Positions 45,646 through 54,182 of a stretch of DNA of 64,000 nucleotides are shown in pieces. Every line of letters starts with the position of its first letter. The stretch's first letter is position 1. Where the stretch lies: IMG/VR virus record IMGVR_UViG_3300011116_000796, positions 1 to 64,000 of that record; one strand, written 5' to 3'. The DNA comes from a virus. Below the pieces are notes generated by a model that was not told the DNA's origin, did no database searches, and saw only the letters and a program-made list of their open reading frames with translations. The position numbers were made by a program, and so were the translations under genes.

Positions 45646-46566
45646 ATGTCATTTGCAAACCTAAAGAAAAACGCACAGAATGGCCTTGATCGGCTACAGA
45701 AGGAAATGGAGAAGCAGGGCGGCAAGGAAGGTGGATACCAAAAGGACGAACGCCTTTGGTCGCTTGAGCGTGATAAGAGCGGAAATGGAATGGCTGTGAT
45801 TCGCTTCCTTCCCGCCCCCGAGGGTGAGGACATTCCGATGGTTCGGGTGTTCAGCCACGGATTCCAAGGTAAAAGCGGTTGGTTCATTGAGAACTGCCCG
45901 ACTACCCTTGGTCGTAAGTGTCCTGTCTGCGAGGCCAACAACGAGTTGTGGAACAGCGGTATTGAAGACAACAAGAAGATTGCCCGTGACCGCAAGCGCA
46001 AGTTGTCGTATATCAGCAACATTCTTGTTGTTTCTGACCCCGCAAACCGAGACAACGAAGGAAAGGTCTTCCTCTTTAAGTACGGGAAGAAGATCTTTGA
46101 TAAGTTGCAGGAGGCCATGAATCCTTCTGATCCTGATGAGCCGAAGTTCAACCCATTTGACTTCTGGAAGGGGGCCAACTTCAAGTTGAAGGCTCACATG
46201 GATTCGGGTTATGTTTCCTATGAGAAGAGTGGTTTCTCTGCTCCTGCCCCTCTCTTCGAAGGCGACGATGCTAAGTTGGAATCATTGTGGAAGAAGGAAT
46301 ATGCCCTGAAGGAATTCGTGGCAGAGGATCAGTTCAAGTCATACGAAGAACTCTCGACTCGTTTCTCACAGGTCATGAAGATGTCTTCAGCGGCATCTGT
46401 GAAGGCTGAGGATGCCGAGCCTGAGGACTTCCGTACCAAGATGGGGAAGGCCAATCAGGTTGCCGAATCGGCTTCCAAGAAGGCTCCTGTGAAGAAGATT
46501 GTTGATGATGACGATGAGTCTGAGGCACTTTCCTACTTCCGCAAGTTAGCGGAAGACGATGAGTGA
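45646..46566 (+). CDS. gp32: Single-stranded DNA-binding protein gp32
   Basis: 306 residues (T4: 301) from the ATG at 45646, which has AAGGAG; the open frame extends upstream but lacks a ribosome site there. N-terminal basic self-association region SFANLKKNAQNGLDRLQK (T4 KRKST-like). The zinc site is seen as H71, C84, C92, C95 (H and first Cys 13 apart and last pair 3 apart, as in T4 H64, C77, C87, C90). The core ends near residue 250; the C-terminus is acidic (KKIVDDDDESEAL), the protein-interaction tail. It coats ssDNA and organises replication, recombination and repair. The stop lies in a hairpin, the first of four. Confidence 0.93.
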   Translation: MSFANLKKNAQNGLDRLQKEMEKQGGKEGGYQKDERLWSLERDKSGNGMAVIRFLPAPEGEDIPMVRVFSHGFQGKSGWFIENCPTTLGRKCPVCEANNELWNSGIEDNKKIARDRKRKLSYISNILVVSDPANRDNEGKVFLFKYGKKIFDKLQEAMNPSDPDEPKFNPFDFWKGANFKLKAHMDSGYVSYEKSGFSAPAPLFEGDDAKLESLWKKEYALKEFVAEDQFKSYEELSTRFSQVMKMSSAASVKAEDAEPEDFRTKMGKANQVAESASKKAPVKKIVDDDDESEALSYFRKLAEDDE

Positions 46567-46628
46567 GTGTGATTCACTCATTATAACACCTAAATAGGTG
46601 TAACCCCACCAGAGATAGCATCTCCGGT
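46559..46628 (+). other. Three tandem hairpins after gp32 (possible small RNA)
   Basis: Hairpin 1: ATGAGTGA/TCACTCAT (46559-46581), overlapping the gp32 stop. Hairpin 2: ACACCT/AGGTGT with AAAT loop (46586-46601), containing a CTAAATAG late-like box. Hairpin 3: ACC-GAGAT/ATCTC-GGT (46608-46628). A terminator follows immediately. Confidence 0.55.
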
Positions 46629-46631
46629 CCG

Positions 46632-46660
46632 ACAACCCCCGAAAGGGGGTTGTTTCTTTT
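46632..46660 (+). terminator. Rho-independent terminator of gp32
   Basis: Perfect 9-bp stem ACAACCCCC (46632-46640) / GGGGGTTGT (46645-46653), GAAA tetraloop, then TTCTTTTT. Confidence 0.92.
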
Positions 46661-49161
46661 TAGAATGCAGGTTGTGCACTATACTGCATAATTCGTATAG
46701 TTGGTTCTGTGTTTCTTGAAGACTGTGGTGCAATTATAGTTGGTTCTTGTTTCTGTTGTTGTCCCGAACTCACATTATTCGTTGTATTTGTATTGATTAT
46801 ACTTGTCGGTTGTGCAGCAGTCTTATTAATGTCGTTTTGTGCGTTCTGTAGATTTTTCGACATTTCTCCCATCATGGTCGATTGATCTTCGGTTTTTTCT
46901 ATATTGCTTTCTTGGTTTTGTTTCATTTTAGCAAGAAGTGCAGTTACTTCGGGGTCAGGCGGAAGACTTATTGGGCCATCCTCAATCCCAAGCATAGAAC
47001 CTACTACATTTTGTGCAGTTTTCTTTGCAATCCAAGCAGTTTCACCTTCACCAGTTTTTTGTGCCTCGGCCAAGGTCTCAGTATCTGTCCCTAATGCATC
47101 AGAAACGGGATCGTCACTCGACCAATCAACTCCAGTGATCCATTCAAGAACACCGTAAGCCAAATCCTTCAGTCCATCGAATATCATTCCCATGAACTCA
47201 GCGACTTGGTCCAATATTTTATCAATATTCAAGATTTCAGAGGCTTTATCGGCTAAGTACCGCATTGCTTTGTATAGCAACGTAATTGGGTTATACTCAA
47301 GATAAAAGTCCCAAAGTGTTTGAATCCCACTCCAAATTGCAGACCCCACACTTTTTAGAAAATCAAATACAGTTTTGACGATATAAACATTAAAATCTCT
47401 CCACATAATAAACAAATCGTACAAAAAAGATCCAATTTTTATAATAAGATTCGCAACCATCCGTGGGATATTCAGAAAGAAATTTCCTATTGCAATTAAG
47501 TGTTTTTTCAGTGTTCCGCCGAAGTCATTTACCCAACTCATAAGATAGTTGTATACATCATCAAACGATATACCGAATATACCTGTGATTCCTGATATGA
47601 TTCCTGATACAATACCTACAATCATTCCTTTAATACCATCACGACTAAACCCCTTGATTGCACCAACGACTGCATCAATTATAGTGATGATTATTGTGAG
47701 CGGAAGTAATATCTTCGATCCTATGAACTTCAAAAATTTTAGAACAGGGGATATAAATCCCATTACTTTTCCGAACATCGATCCAACTCTTCCAAAGAAA
47801 CTTCCTACTCTTGACATAAACGAAGCAGCGGGAGAGAATGACTCAATAATTCGTGTAACAAACCCAAATATGTCTGTGATCTTACCCCGTAAAAATCTAC
47901 CCACAGGTGTGAAAAGACCTTCAAAAAAATCTGAAACTACCTCCACAATTCCACTTACCATTTCACTATCAGTAAAAAGACCCGTAATAGAACCTATGAT
48001 TGATTTGACTATTTCTGGTGGATTAATGATCTTTAACAAAGCACGAATCTTTCTACCAGTATTTGCTAAAAACTCTCCAATACTTACAATAGCACCACCT
48101 ATAAAACCATCTTCGGAAAATAATCCTTTCACATATTGAATAAATTGGTCCTTAGCATACTCAAGCCCTTTGGTGAGTATTGCATACAAAATACCCCCAA
48201 CAGTGGCAAGTGCTAATACAGTTGCAACAATAGTCTTAATGATAAATCCAAGATTTGAGGGTTTAGTGTTTTCTTGAATATCTTCAAGGCTTTCACTCAT
48301 AGTTTCGATTTCAGGGTCAACTTCTTTGAACCATGTAGGTAATGGTTCTGTTTCACCCTCAGATTCAAGTCTTCTTCGAACATCATCTTCTATGACATCA
48401 TTTTGCTCCACCAATTTTGACTCAATATTTTTGAATACTCCAACCTGATCTTCAGATTGTCCTTCACCGTGCAAAATATCAGCGATTCTCCCAAAGAAAT
48501 CTTTATCTACTAGTTTTTCTTGTTTGAATTTGTCTTTCGCTGAATCGTCATTGATGTCTATACCTCTTGCTGCCATCTCATCAAGCATGGCCCTATTAAT
48601 TACAACTAAACTATCAAGACTTAGATTAGTTTTTTCCATCACATCAGCAAGGCGTTCACTTCCAATACCCTCAAAGTTTTCAGTTAGAGCAGCAGAAAGA
48701 ATTTCGTTGTTTAGTTCTTTTTGAGCATCATTCTGCCGTTTCAATTCCCTAAAATTTGAGTTAAAGGATGAACTGAATCTTCTAAACTCGGATGAAGGAT
48801 CTTTAGGAGCAGGAGTCTCTTGAGTTTGAAATGATGATATTGACTTTGAAACATAGCCTTGAGACTCAATAATTCTATTTTCTGTCTCTGATATACGAGC
48901 AAAACTTTCCGATTGAAATCGGTTTTGTTCTGCCTCTAACCTTGCTATAGTTTCTGCCGATTCGTTGGCTTTAGATAGAGCATCCTCTGTCGATCTTTGA
49001 TTTGACATCAGTTGATCGGATATTCTTCGAAGAAGATCAGTCTGCTCTTCTTGTAACTGTAATTGTTTGTTTAATGCAGTTGGATCAAATTGAGATCTTT
49101 CCGAGGAATCACTTCCTGGTGCTATTCTGTTGTTTGGATTGAATTCACCTGGGTCGGGCAT
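46660..49161 (-). CDS. Putative tail tape-measure / hub-length protein (gp29-like)
   Basis: 833 residues. About 20-130 is coiled coil (Gln/Glu/Arg-rich), 300-340 is a strongly hydrophobic helix pair (GFIIKTIVATVLALATVGG), further hydrophobic repeats lie at 380-560, and the C-terminus is a Gln/Asn-rich disordered tail. This coiled-coil plus membrane-active profile, the size and its position after the gp26/gp51-like hub genes suggest the tape measure that sets tail length and enters the host membrane at infection. I could not align it to T4 gp29, so the assignment is by architecture and context. Confidence 0.6.
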   Translation of the reverse strand: MPDPGEFNPNNRIAPGSDSSERSQFDPTALNKQLQLQEEQTDLLRRISDQLMSNQRSTEDALSKANESAETIARLEAEQNRFQSESFARISETENRIIESQGYVSKSISSFQTQETPAPKDPSSEFRRFSSSFNSNFRELKRQNDAQKELNNEILSAALTENFEGIGSERLADVMEKTNLSLDSLVVINRAMLDEMAARGIDINDDSAKDKFKQEKLVDKDFFGRIADILHGEGQSEDQVGVFKNIESKLVEQNDVIEDDVRRRLESEGETEPLPTWFKEVDPEIETMSESLEDIQENTKPSNLGFIIKTIVATVLALATVGGILYAILTKGLEYAKDQFIQYVKGLFSEDGFIGGAIVSIGEFLANTGRKIRALLKIINPPEIVKSIIGSITGLFTDSEMVSGIVEVVSDFFEGLFTPVGRFLRGKITDIFGFVTRIIESFSPAASFMSRVGSFFGRVGSMFGKVMGFISPVLKFLKFIGSKILLPLTIIITIIDAVVGAIKGFSRDGIKGMIVGIVSGIISGITGIFGISFDDVYNYLMSWVNDFGGTLKKHLIAIGNFFLNIPRMVANLIIKIGSFLYDLFIMWRDFNVYIVKTVFDFLKSVGSAIWSGIQTLWDFYLEYNPITLLYKAMRYLADKASEILNIDKILDQVAEFMGMIFDGLKDLAYGVLEWITGVDWSSDDPVSDALGTDTETLAEAQKTGEGETAWIAKKTAQNVVGSMLGIEDGPISLPPDPEVTALLAKMKQNQESNIEKTEDQSTMMGEMSKNLQNAQNDINKTAAQPTSIINTNTTNNVSSGQQQKQEPTIIAPQSSRNTEPTIRIMQYSAQPAF

Positions 49162-49170
49162 CTGTTACCT

Positions 49171-49365
49171 TTACTGTTGTCTACTCATCTTTTCGGATTC
49201 CATTCTCTCTTTTTCATCTTTTAGATGCTGTATCAGAAGTTCAATGTATATTCGACGCTCCCACGGAATCATATTTTCAATTTCAGTCAAAGAGTACTTA
49301 TGATGCTGCATCATTGCAAAGTTGGTCTCAAAGTAGTTCAGAAGACTGTCATGAGAGGTCGTTAT
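49171..49365 (-). CDS. Small baseplate-hub protein (gp51-like), AUA start inferred
   Basis: 64 residues if it starts at AUA 49365, which overlaps the gp26 stop in the geometry of ATGA (here ATAA) with AGGA 9 nt before it; the first canonical ATG is at 49314 and gives 47 residues. The sequence HHKYSLTEIENMIPWERRIY, then IELLIQHLKDEKERMESEK, resembles the small hub-assembly protein that follows gp26 in T4-like phages of aquatic bacteria (annotated gp51 there). It was not obvious as an open frame with a normal start. It is followed by the tape-measure gene after 9 bases, with AAAGG. Confidence 0.55.
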   Translation of the reverse strand: MTTSHDSLLNYFETNFAMMQHHKYSLTEIENMIPWERRIYIELLIQHLKDEKERMESEKMSRQQ

Positions 49366-50075
49366 GAGAAAAAATCCTGAATACCTCTTAGATGAATGGA
49401 TTCTTCACTTCCACAATGCTTGCATGTATAATCGATGTTTTTTGAAATTTGAGGCATAGTTTCAAAGAATTTTGATAGAGTTTTAAATTGTGCTTGAGTT
49501 AAGTTGTCGATGAAATCAACAACCTCTTTGAGACTAAGTTCTTTTGTGTTAAATGTATTGTCAGGTGTGTGTATTTTATCAATACACAATGCCATCATGT
49601 TAACAAGTTTCTCTGTGTCAGATTCGATTTTTTGTATAACTTCTACGTCCGAAAATTTGGGATACCGTAATTCAATTATCACACCTTTAGATATCTCAAC
49701 TTTTTTACTGTGAGTTTTATCACTTGTTGGGTCAATACTATCGATCTTGATTTCAATGGTGTTTAGTTTACTGCACTTTTTGCACTTTAGAGTTGGTTTT
49801 GCGCTCTCTCCAATTGATTTACTTCGTATCTTCAGAAAAAGATACTCAATGTCAACCATCGGAGCAGATGACATGTCGATTTTTCCAAACGTACACGCCG
49901 ACACTACATCTTGAACCGCTCGTAGAATTTCTTTTTCGTTTTTTGATTCCGAAGCAATTAATAATACCTTTTCCTCTTTTACTAGAAACGGTCTGTATTC
50001 AATTTTGTCGCCGTTACTAGGTAAGGTTAATTCGTATGATGGTGTTGTTGGTATCAGATTTGATAATGTGCCCAT
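49362..50075 (-). CDS. gp26: Baseplate hub subunit gp26
   Basis: 237 residues (T4: 208). It has the T4 baseplate-protein pattern YRPFLVKEEKVLLIASESK (about 29-47), two CxxC pairs (CKKC near 124 and CKHCGS near 220) that may bind zinc, and IELRYPKFSDVEVI and ALCIDKI motifs. It helps assemble the central hub. AGGAG precedes the ATG. It lies between the tube-initiator-like gene and the small gp51-like gene. Confidence 0.75.
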   Translation of the reverse strand: MGTLSNLIPTTPSYELTLPSNGDKIEYRPFLVKEEKVLLIASESKNEKEILRAVQDVVSACTFGKIDMSSAPMVDIEYLFLKIRSKSIGESAKPTLKCKKCSKLNTIEIKIDSIDPTSDKTHSKKVEISKGVIIELRYPKFSDVEVIQKIESDTEKLVNMMALCIDKIHTPDNTFNTKELSLKEVVDFIDNLTQAQFKTLSKFFETMPQISKNIDYTCKHCGSEESIHLRGIQDFFS

Positions 50076-50092
50076 GTTAATCTCCTAATTTT

Positions 50093-50989
50093 TCACAGAT
50101 CCCCTAACATTCCTTGTGCTTGTGATATGAAAGTCACACCTCTTTGTAGTATCGACCTTTCAAGTTGCATTTGCGCCTGTCTTCTTTGGTTCTCAGCAAA
50201 ATCTCTTTGTGCTTCTTCAAGTGTGGCACGAACAACATCGCTTCTTGTGTATACATTTTCTGCTTGCCGAAGTAATTGTGATCTTGCAAGAATGTCTTCT
50301 GCTGTTGGTCTAACTTGTTGAATTGTGAAATTGCCATTGTCATCAACAAGACGAACTCCGCTATTAATATCAGATGGTTTTGGTTCCTTTATGAGAGTGA
50401 TTTCACGGAACATGAAATCCACTTTTACCTTAAGGGGTTCGGTTGCCGATGCATAGTTTTGCGACCCACCATTTACTGTAAAATTGTATGGATATATTTC
50501 AGACAACTTTATTCCAGCAATTTGTTCTAACTCAACCATAGCCTTGAGGCCACCTTCAAACGAAGAGACAATGTTAGGCATCTGTGCGATGATTATAGAA
50601 GAACCTTTAGCATAATCATCATAATATGATTGTTGCTTCGTGGTTGGATCGATTATGATGTTTTGCCACATCTGAAACATGTTCTTTTCAAACATATCTC
50701 CTAACACATAAAACTCAACCGAAACACCAGCAGAGTTGTTGGTGTTGATTCCATACGGAATGAGTCTAACTGGTTGGGTCACAGACATTTCATGTGTCGT
50801 GAATGATTTGGATGGTTGTGATACAGAGGCGCATGTCATTGCGAGTCTCTGTGTTATACTATTTGCGGGTATCCCAATTTGGGATGCAACATATGGGTTG
50901 GGCTGAATTAAAACAAGATAGCGGTTTGCCTTCGCAAATCCCTTATCTCGCATGTTTGCGATGAAACTATCTACAAATTTGATCGTCAT
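50093..50989 (-). CDS. gp54: Baseplate tail-tube initiator / tube-fold protein (gp54-like)
   Basis: 298 residues. The N-terminus FIANMRDKGFAKANRYLVLI is the standard tube-fold entry (T4 gp19/gp54 family), followed by a beta-strand core (SVEFYVLGDMFEKNMF...W) and YYDDYAKGSSIIIAQM; LSEIYPYNFTVNGG and KVKVDFMFREI are the late strands. Residues 220-298 form a helical Gln/Arg-rich extension. Its position with hub genes and the length favour gp54 over the tube protein gp19. A late box lies 13 nt before the ATG, inside the end of the preceding gene. Confidence 0.6.
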   Translation of the reverse strand: MTIKFVDSFIANMRDKGFAKANRYLVLIQPNPYVASQIGIPANSITQRLAMTCASVSQPSKSFTTHEMSVTQPVRLIPYGINTNNSAGVSVEFYVLGDMFEKNMFQMWQNIIIDPTTKQQSYYDDYAKGSSIIIAQMPNIVSSFEGGLKAMVELEQIAGIKLSEIYPYNFTVNGGSQNYASATEPLKVKVDFMFREITLIKEPKPSDINSGVRLVDDNGNFTIQQVRPTAEDILARSQLLRQAENVYTRSDVVRATLEEAQRDFAENQRRQAQMQLERSILQRGVTFISQAQGMLGDL

Positions 50990-50992
50990 GGT

Positions 50993-51595
50993 TTACTTAC
51001 TATATTTATTAGCCCATGTCCAAACTTCTTCACGGGTAGCACCCTGAAATTTCTCAAGGGGCATGAATGTGGTGTACTTCCATTCGTTTGATGGAACCAC
51101 ATTGATTTTGGTAACTACAGAACTAACTAGGTACCTTTTAATCGCAGCCCTGAACGGCTTTAGTTTAGGTAAACTCTGCAACATCGGGTATGTTACTTCA
51201 AAAAGTGCTTTGGGGGTCTTTGTGTAGTTTGGATTATCTACAAACCTAAGCAAGGAATTCAGGAAATTTGCTCTGATGTCAGGTCTTAAATAGTGTAAGT
51301 TCAGCCCTAGAAACGAGTCTGTTTCTTTATGAAGCATTATCACTAATGGGAAACTATCCCAAAATTTCAAGTTTTCGGTCTTGGGGTCGTAACCAAAAAA
51401 TAGCATTGCCCCCTCTTTGATTTTATTTGGGGATGTAATTTGAGAGGGGTGTTGGCGATTATAATGATCAGACTTGATTTGCGTCTTGATCTTTGAAAGG
51501 TTCGTAGCCAGCCACCTAGTGGACTCATTTGAGAACAGATCCTTTCCAGACCTGTCAAATTCAGTTAATATTCGGTTTACTTCTTTTTTACTCAT
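50993..51595 (-). CDS. Conserved T4-like phage protein next to gp4, function unassigned
   Basis: 200 residues. The core LKFWDSFPLVIML, then FLGLNLHYLRPDIRANFLNS and FRAAIKRYLVSSVVTKI, is a conserved pattern (WDxFPLV...GLNLHYL) of a small protein accompanying head-completion genes in aquatic T4-like phages. I cannot assign it firmly; a DNA-end or head-to-tail function (as for gp2 in T4) is a possibility by position. The start overlaps the gp4-like stop (ATGA), and its 3' end contains the late promoter for the next gene. Confidence 0.6.
   Translation of the reverse strand: MSKKEVNRILTEFDRSGKDLFSNESTRWLATNLSKIKTQIKSDHYNRQHPSQITSPNKIKEGAMLFFGYDPKTENLKFWDSFPLVIMLHKETDSFLGLNLHYLRPDIRANFLNSLLRFVDNPNYTKTPKALFEVTYPMLQSLPKLKPFRAAIKRYLVSSVVTKINVVPSNEWKYTTFMPLEKFQGATREEVWTWANKYSK
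51003..51010 (-). promoter_or_regulatory. Late promoter box AATAAATA for the gp54-like gene
   Basis: Minus-strand box, 13 nt before the ATG at 50989, inside the 3' end of the preceding gene. Confidence 0.55.
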
Positions 51596-52062
51596 TGATT
51601 ACCTGTTTTTGAGAATAAAACATCCTCTGTGATAATTTTGAACTCCCATCCTCGGTCCTCACAAACTTGTTTCGCCGCTGACCATTTAGCGTTATTGACG
51701 AGCCAATTTCGCATCTCTCTTATCTTAGACCTAGATGTTCTCTTATTTTTTGGAGGATCAGGTTTCTTGGTTTGTGCTTTTGGTTTTACTTCGATCAGAT
51801 ACTCTTTGTTTTCTCCGTCTTTGGTCTTAACTCTCACCCAAAAATCAACGAAGTATCTGTGTGCTTTTCCATCTATAGGAGAGATGTATTTGATTACAAT
51901 TTCTTCGGAAGACCATTCCAATATAGAGGAGTTCTCGTCGCAGAATATCATAAATTTCCGCTCCCACAAAGACCGATAGAAGCAGTTAGTCGGATTGCCC
52001 CTGTACTTCTCTGTGTTTTTGGGGCGATATTTACCTTTGTAACTTTCGTTGGATCTTTTGAT
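51592..52062 (-). CDS. gp4: Head completion protein gp4-like (TnsA-type nuclease fold), AUC start inferred
   Basis: 156 residues if it starts at AUC 52062 (T4 gp4: 150). Homology to T4 gp4 begins at SYKGKYRPKN...KYRGNPTN and runs through LWERKFMIFCDEN, EWSSEE, RYFVDFWV and YLIEVKPKAQ (nuclease-like E...D...ExK), ending KWSAAKQVCEDRGWEFKIIT. The first canonical start (TTG 51969) would remove the first 31 conserved residues. Between an in-frame stop (52092-52090) and the conserved region no ATG, GTG, TTG or CTG exists; AGGAGGG (52074-52068) lies 5 nt before AUC. A late box is upstream. Confidence 0.75.
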   Translation of the reverse strand: MKRSNESYKGKYRPKNTEKYRGNPTNCFYRSLWERKFMIFCDENSSILEWSSEEIVIKYISPIDGKAHRYFVDFWVRVKTKDGENKEYLIEVKPKAQTKKPDPPKNKRTSRSKIREMRNWLVNNAKWSAAKQVCEDRGWEFKIITEDVLFSKTGNQ

Positions 52063-52076
52063 ATGAACCCTCCTGT

Positions 52077-52084
52077 TATTTATC
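52077..52084 (-). promoter_or_regulatory. Late promoter box GATAAATA for the gp4-like gene
   Basis: Minus-strand box 14 nt before the inferred AUC start. It forms a divergent pair with the box at 52096. Confidence 0.65.
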
Positions 52085-52095
52085 GAAACTTATCT

Positions 52096-52103
52096 ACTAA
52101 ATA
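52096..52103 (+). promoter_or_regulatory. Late promoter box ACTAAATA for gp48
   Basis: Ends 5 nt before the first ATG (52109). An alternative in-frame ATG with GAGGG lies at 52154. Confidence 0.65.
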
Positions 52104-52108
52104 GTTCT

Positions 52109-53287
52109 ATGCTAGAAAATCTAAACTTATCTTCATTGATACCAGAGGGCGGAATGCCATCTCTCTCCTCACTTTATCCTGAGGGAGCAGTCAATTGGAC
52201 TTTAGAACAAGCCCGAGAAATCGCAAGATATGGAAAAGAGTCTTATAGCGAGTTATTTCAAGAGAAACTAACTGAACAGCCTAAGTCTGCTCCACCGATA
52301 CTTGTTTACCCTGCCGATCTTGGAAATTCTCAAGAGTATCAGTTTTCGGTTCGTTTTGATATCTACGAGACCGGTGGTTTGAATCTACGAAGACAGAGGT
52401 TTATTCAGGATAAGTTTGCACAACTTACGATAGAGTCTATTAGAGATGCAGGAGGAAGCCTGAGTGCAAAACAATTTCTGTCGCTGGCGGGTTCAGCGGT
52501 TTCCCCTGCTCTGGAGGCACTGACTATTCCTGAGTTACTCAATCCAGGAGTGAATTCAAATTCAGGCAGAGACACATTCGTAGAGGAACAAGTTGGATTG
52601 AATGATCTTACTGAACATGTTGCTACTGTATATTTGTATCTTCCAGGTGCATTAAACTTCGGTTATAAAATGGATTATCAAGATGCAGACAAGTCCGGTC
52701 TTGAAATCGGAAAATTACTGAGAAGTCTAACAGAGACACAAACTGAGGAGGGCGGGGCTATGCAAGCAGAAATTGCAAGGAAACTTGGATTTGCTGCTGT
52801 ACGAGCGGCGGATTCTGTGACTGAGTTGTTGGGTGGTAAGGATGCACTTTTAGCGGACATGCAATTAAAAAACAGACAGATTGAAAATCCGTTTAATGTT
52901 CACTTGTTCAGGGGAGTTGGGAGAAGATCTTTTAAGTTCTCTTTCAACATGATTCCGAGATCATATACTGAAGCAGTTGCAATAGATAACATCACAAGAA
53001 TTTTTAAACAGTATGCACACCCAAAAAGATCTGCTGGTGGAAGATTTTTGGATTTTCCCGCTGAGTTCGGGATTTCTTTCTTGTATCAGAACAAAGAGAA
53101 TATTCGTTTACCAAAAATTAGAAAGTGTGCGCTCACTGGAATAAATTTGGTCTACGGAGAAAACACATTTACAGCAACAAAACCTGATGCTATGGGTGTT
53201 GTTAGTCCAACTAAGGTAACTTTAGAACTTGAATTCAGTGAACTTGAAATTCTGACACAACAGAGTATCACAGAACAAGGAGCATAA
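52109..53287 (+). CDS. gp48: Baseplate tail-tube cap gp48
   Basis: 392 residues (T4: 364). It has the family plan: an N-terminal beta domain (PPILVYPADL...QYSVRF-like), a central variable helical stretch and a C-terminal tube-like domain (NPFNVHLFRGVGRRSFKFSF, then FLDFPAEFGISFLY, TGINLVYGENTF). gp48 caps the baseplate and starts the tail tube with gp54. The first ATG is at 52109, 5 nt from the late box and with no ribosome site; an in-frame ATG at 52154 has GAGGG and is the alternative start (MPSLSSLYPEGAV). Confidence 0.75.
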   Translation: MLENLNLSSLIPEGGMPSLSSLYPEGAVNWTLEQAREIARYGKESYSELFQEKLTEQPKSAPPILVYPADLGNSQEYQFSVRFDIYETGGLNLRRQRFIQDKFAQLTIESIRDAGGSLSAKQFLSLAGSAVSPALEALTIPELLNPGVNSNSGRDTFVEEQVGLNDLTEHVATVYLYLPGALNFGYKMDYQDADKSGLEIGKLLRSLTETQTEEGGAMQAEIARKLGFAAVRAADSVTELLGGKDALLADMQLKNRQIENPFNVHLFRGVGRRSFKFSFNMIPRSYTEAVAIDNITRIFKQYAHPKRSAGGRFLDFPAEFGISFLYQNKENIRLPKIRKCALTGINLVYGENTFTATKPDAMGVVSPTKVTLELEFSELEILTQQSITEQGA

Positions 53288-53288
53288 G

Positions 53289-54182
53289 ATGCCGTATTTC
53301 TCCGAGATGCCCACCTTTGACTATCCGGACATAGTTAAAGGAAAGTACAAGTTTGTAAATGCACGAAACATATTAGTTCGTGCTAAAATTATTGACTATA
53401 TCAAAAACACACAGTCCGCATATATCAATTACACAATAAAGGACGGAGAAAGACCAGAACATATTGCTTATAGGGTCTACGGACAATCAGACTTGCATTG
53501 GGTTATTCTTCTGTTTAACGAAATAATAGATCCATTGTTTGAATGGCCGATTTCAAGTAGTGATTTAGAGTCATCTGTTTTAAGGAGATATGATGGTAAA
53601 ACTTTATTTGTGAACCTGAGAAAAACTCAGTACTCAAAAAATGGAGTTTTGCAAATAGCAAATCAATCGTATAAAGACATATGGTATGAGATCGGCGGCA
53701 AAGTCACCCAAGGAAATGCAACAGCAACTGTTTTGGATTGGGATCCTGATTTGTACAAGTTGGTAATCAGACAAGATAGCGCAGCGTCATTCAGAGTTAC
53801 TCCTGGAATACTAGATCCATTAAGTCAGAATAGAGATCTTGTTCATGTTAGAAGTGATGGAATTGCTTTGTATTCTCCAGTTGGAAGGGTGGTTGATCAG
53901 AACAGATACTCCGTTCACCACTTTGAGGACGCAGACAGTGGCGAAATACAAGATCATCACTCCCTCCTAATCAACAACAACGAAGCAGTCAATGCAAGTA
54001 TTCTCGACTATTACGCCACATATAACACAGAACTGATTAGATTGCCGGGTAAAGATGTTATATCAGTTTCTAACTATCAGCACGAAATCAATAAAAATGA
54101 CAAGAAACGAAACATAAAGATGATGCGTCCGGATTTGATCGATGTCATAATTAAAGACATGAGAAGGATATTCGATGGCTGA
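53289..54182 (+). CDS. gp53: Baseplate wedge subunit gp53
   Basis: 297 residues (T4: 196), with an additional C-terminal part. The first 100 residues (MPYFSEMPTFDYPDI ... NYTIKDGERPEHIAYRVYGQ ... HWVILLFNEIIDP) match the gp53 pattern, including a LysM-like fold segment. It joins baseplate wedges to the hub. It overlaps gp27 by 8 bases. Confidence 0.85.
   Translation: MPYFSEMPTFDYPDIVKGKYKFVNARNILVRAKIIDYIKNTQSAYINYTIKDGERPEHIAYRVYGQSDLHWVILLFNEIIDPLFEWPISSSDLESSVLRRYDGKTLFVNLRKTQYSKNGVLQIANQSYKDIWYEIGGKVTQGNATATVLDWDPDLYKLVIRQDSAASFRVTPGILDPLSQNRDLVHVRSDGIALYSPVGRVVDQNRYSVHHFEDADSGEIQDHHSLLINNNEAVNASILDYYATYNTELIRLPGKDVISVSNYQHEINKNDKKRNIKMMRPDLIDVIIKDMRRIFDG

Noticed and set aside
45627-46197. 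Two overlapping minus-strand frames opposite gp32
   Set aside because: Shadow frames of a well-conserved gene, with no promoter or ribosome site.
36039-46566. Search for homing endonucleases or introns in replication genes
   Set aside because: All recognised genes are continuous and of normal length; no LAGLIDADG, GIY-YIG or HNH motif was seen.
46589-46596. CTAAATAG after gp32 as an ordinary late promoter
   Set aside because: No plus-strand gene follows before the terminator. It is kept only as part of the possible small-RNA finding.
47549-48139. 196-residue plus-strand frame opposite the tape-measure gene
   Set aside because: Rich in Ile/Pro/Thr as expected from the reverse of hydrophobic helices; no start signal.
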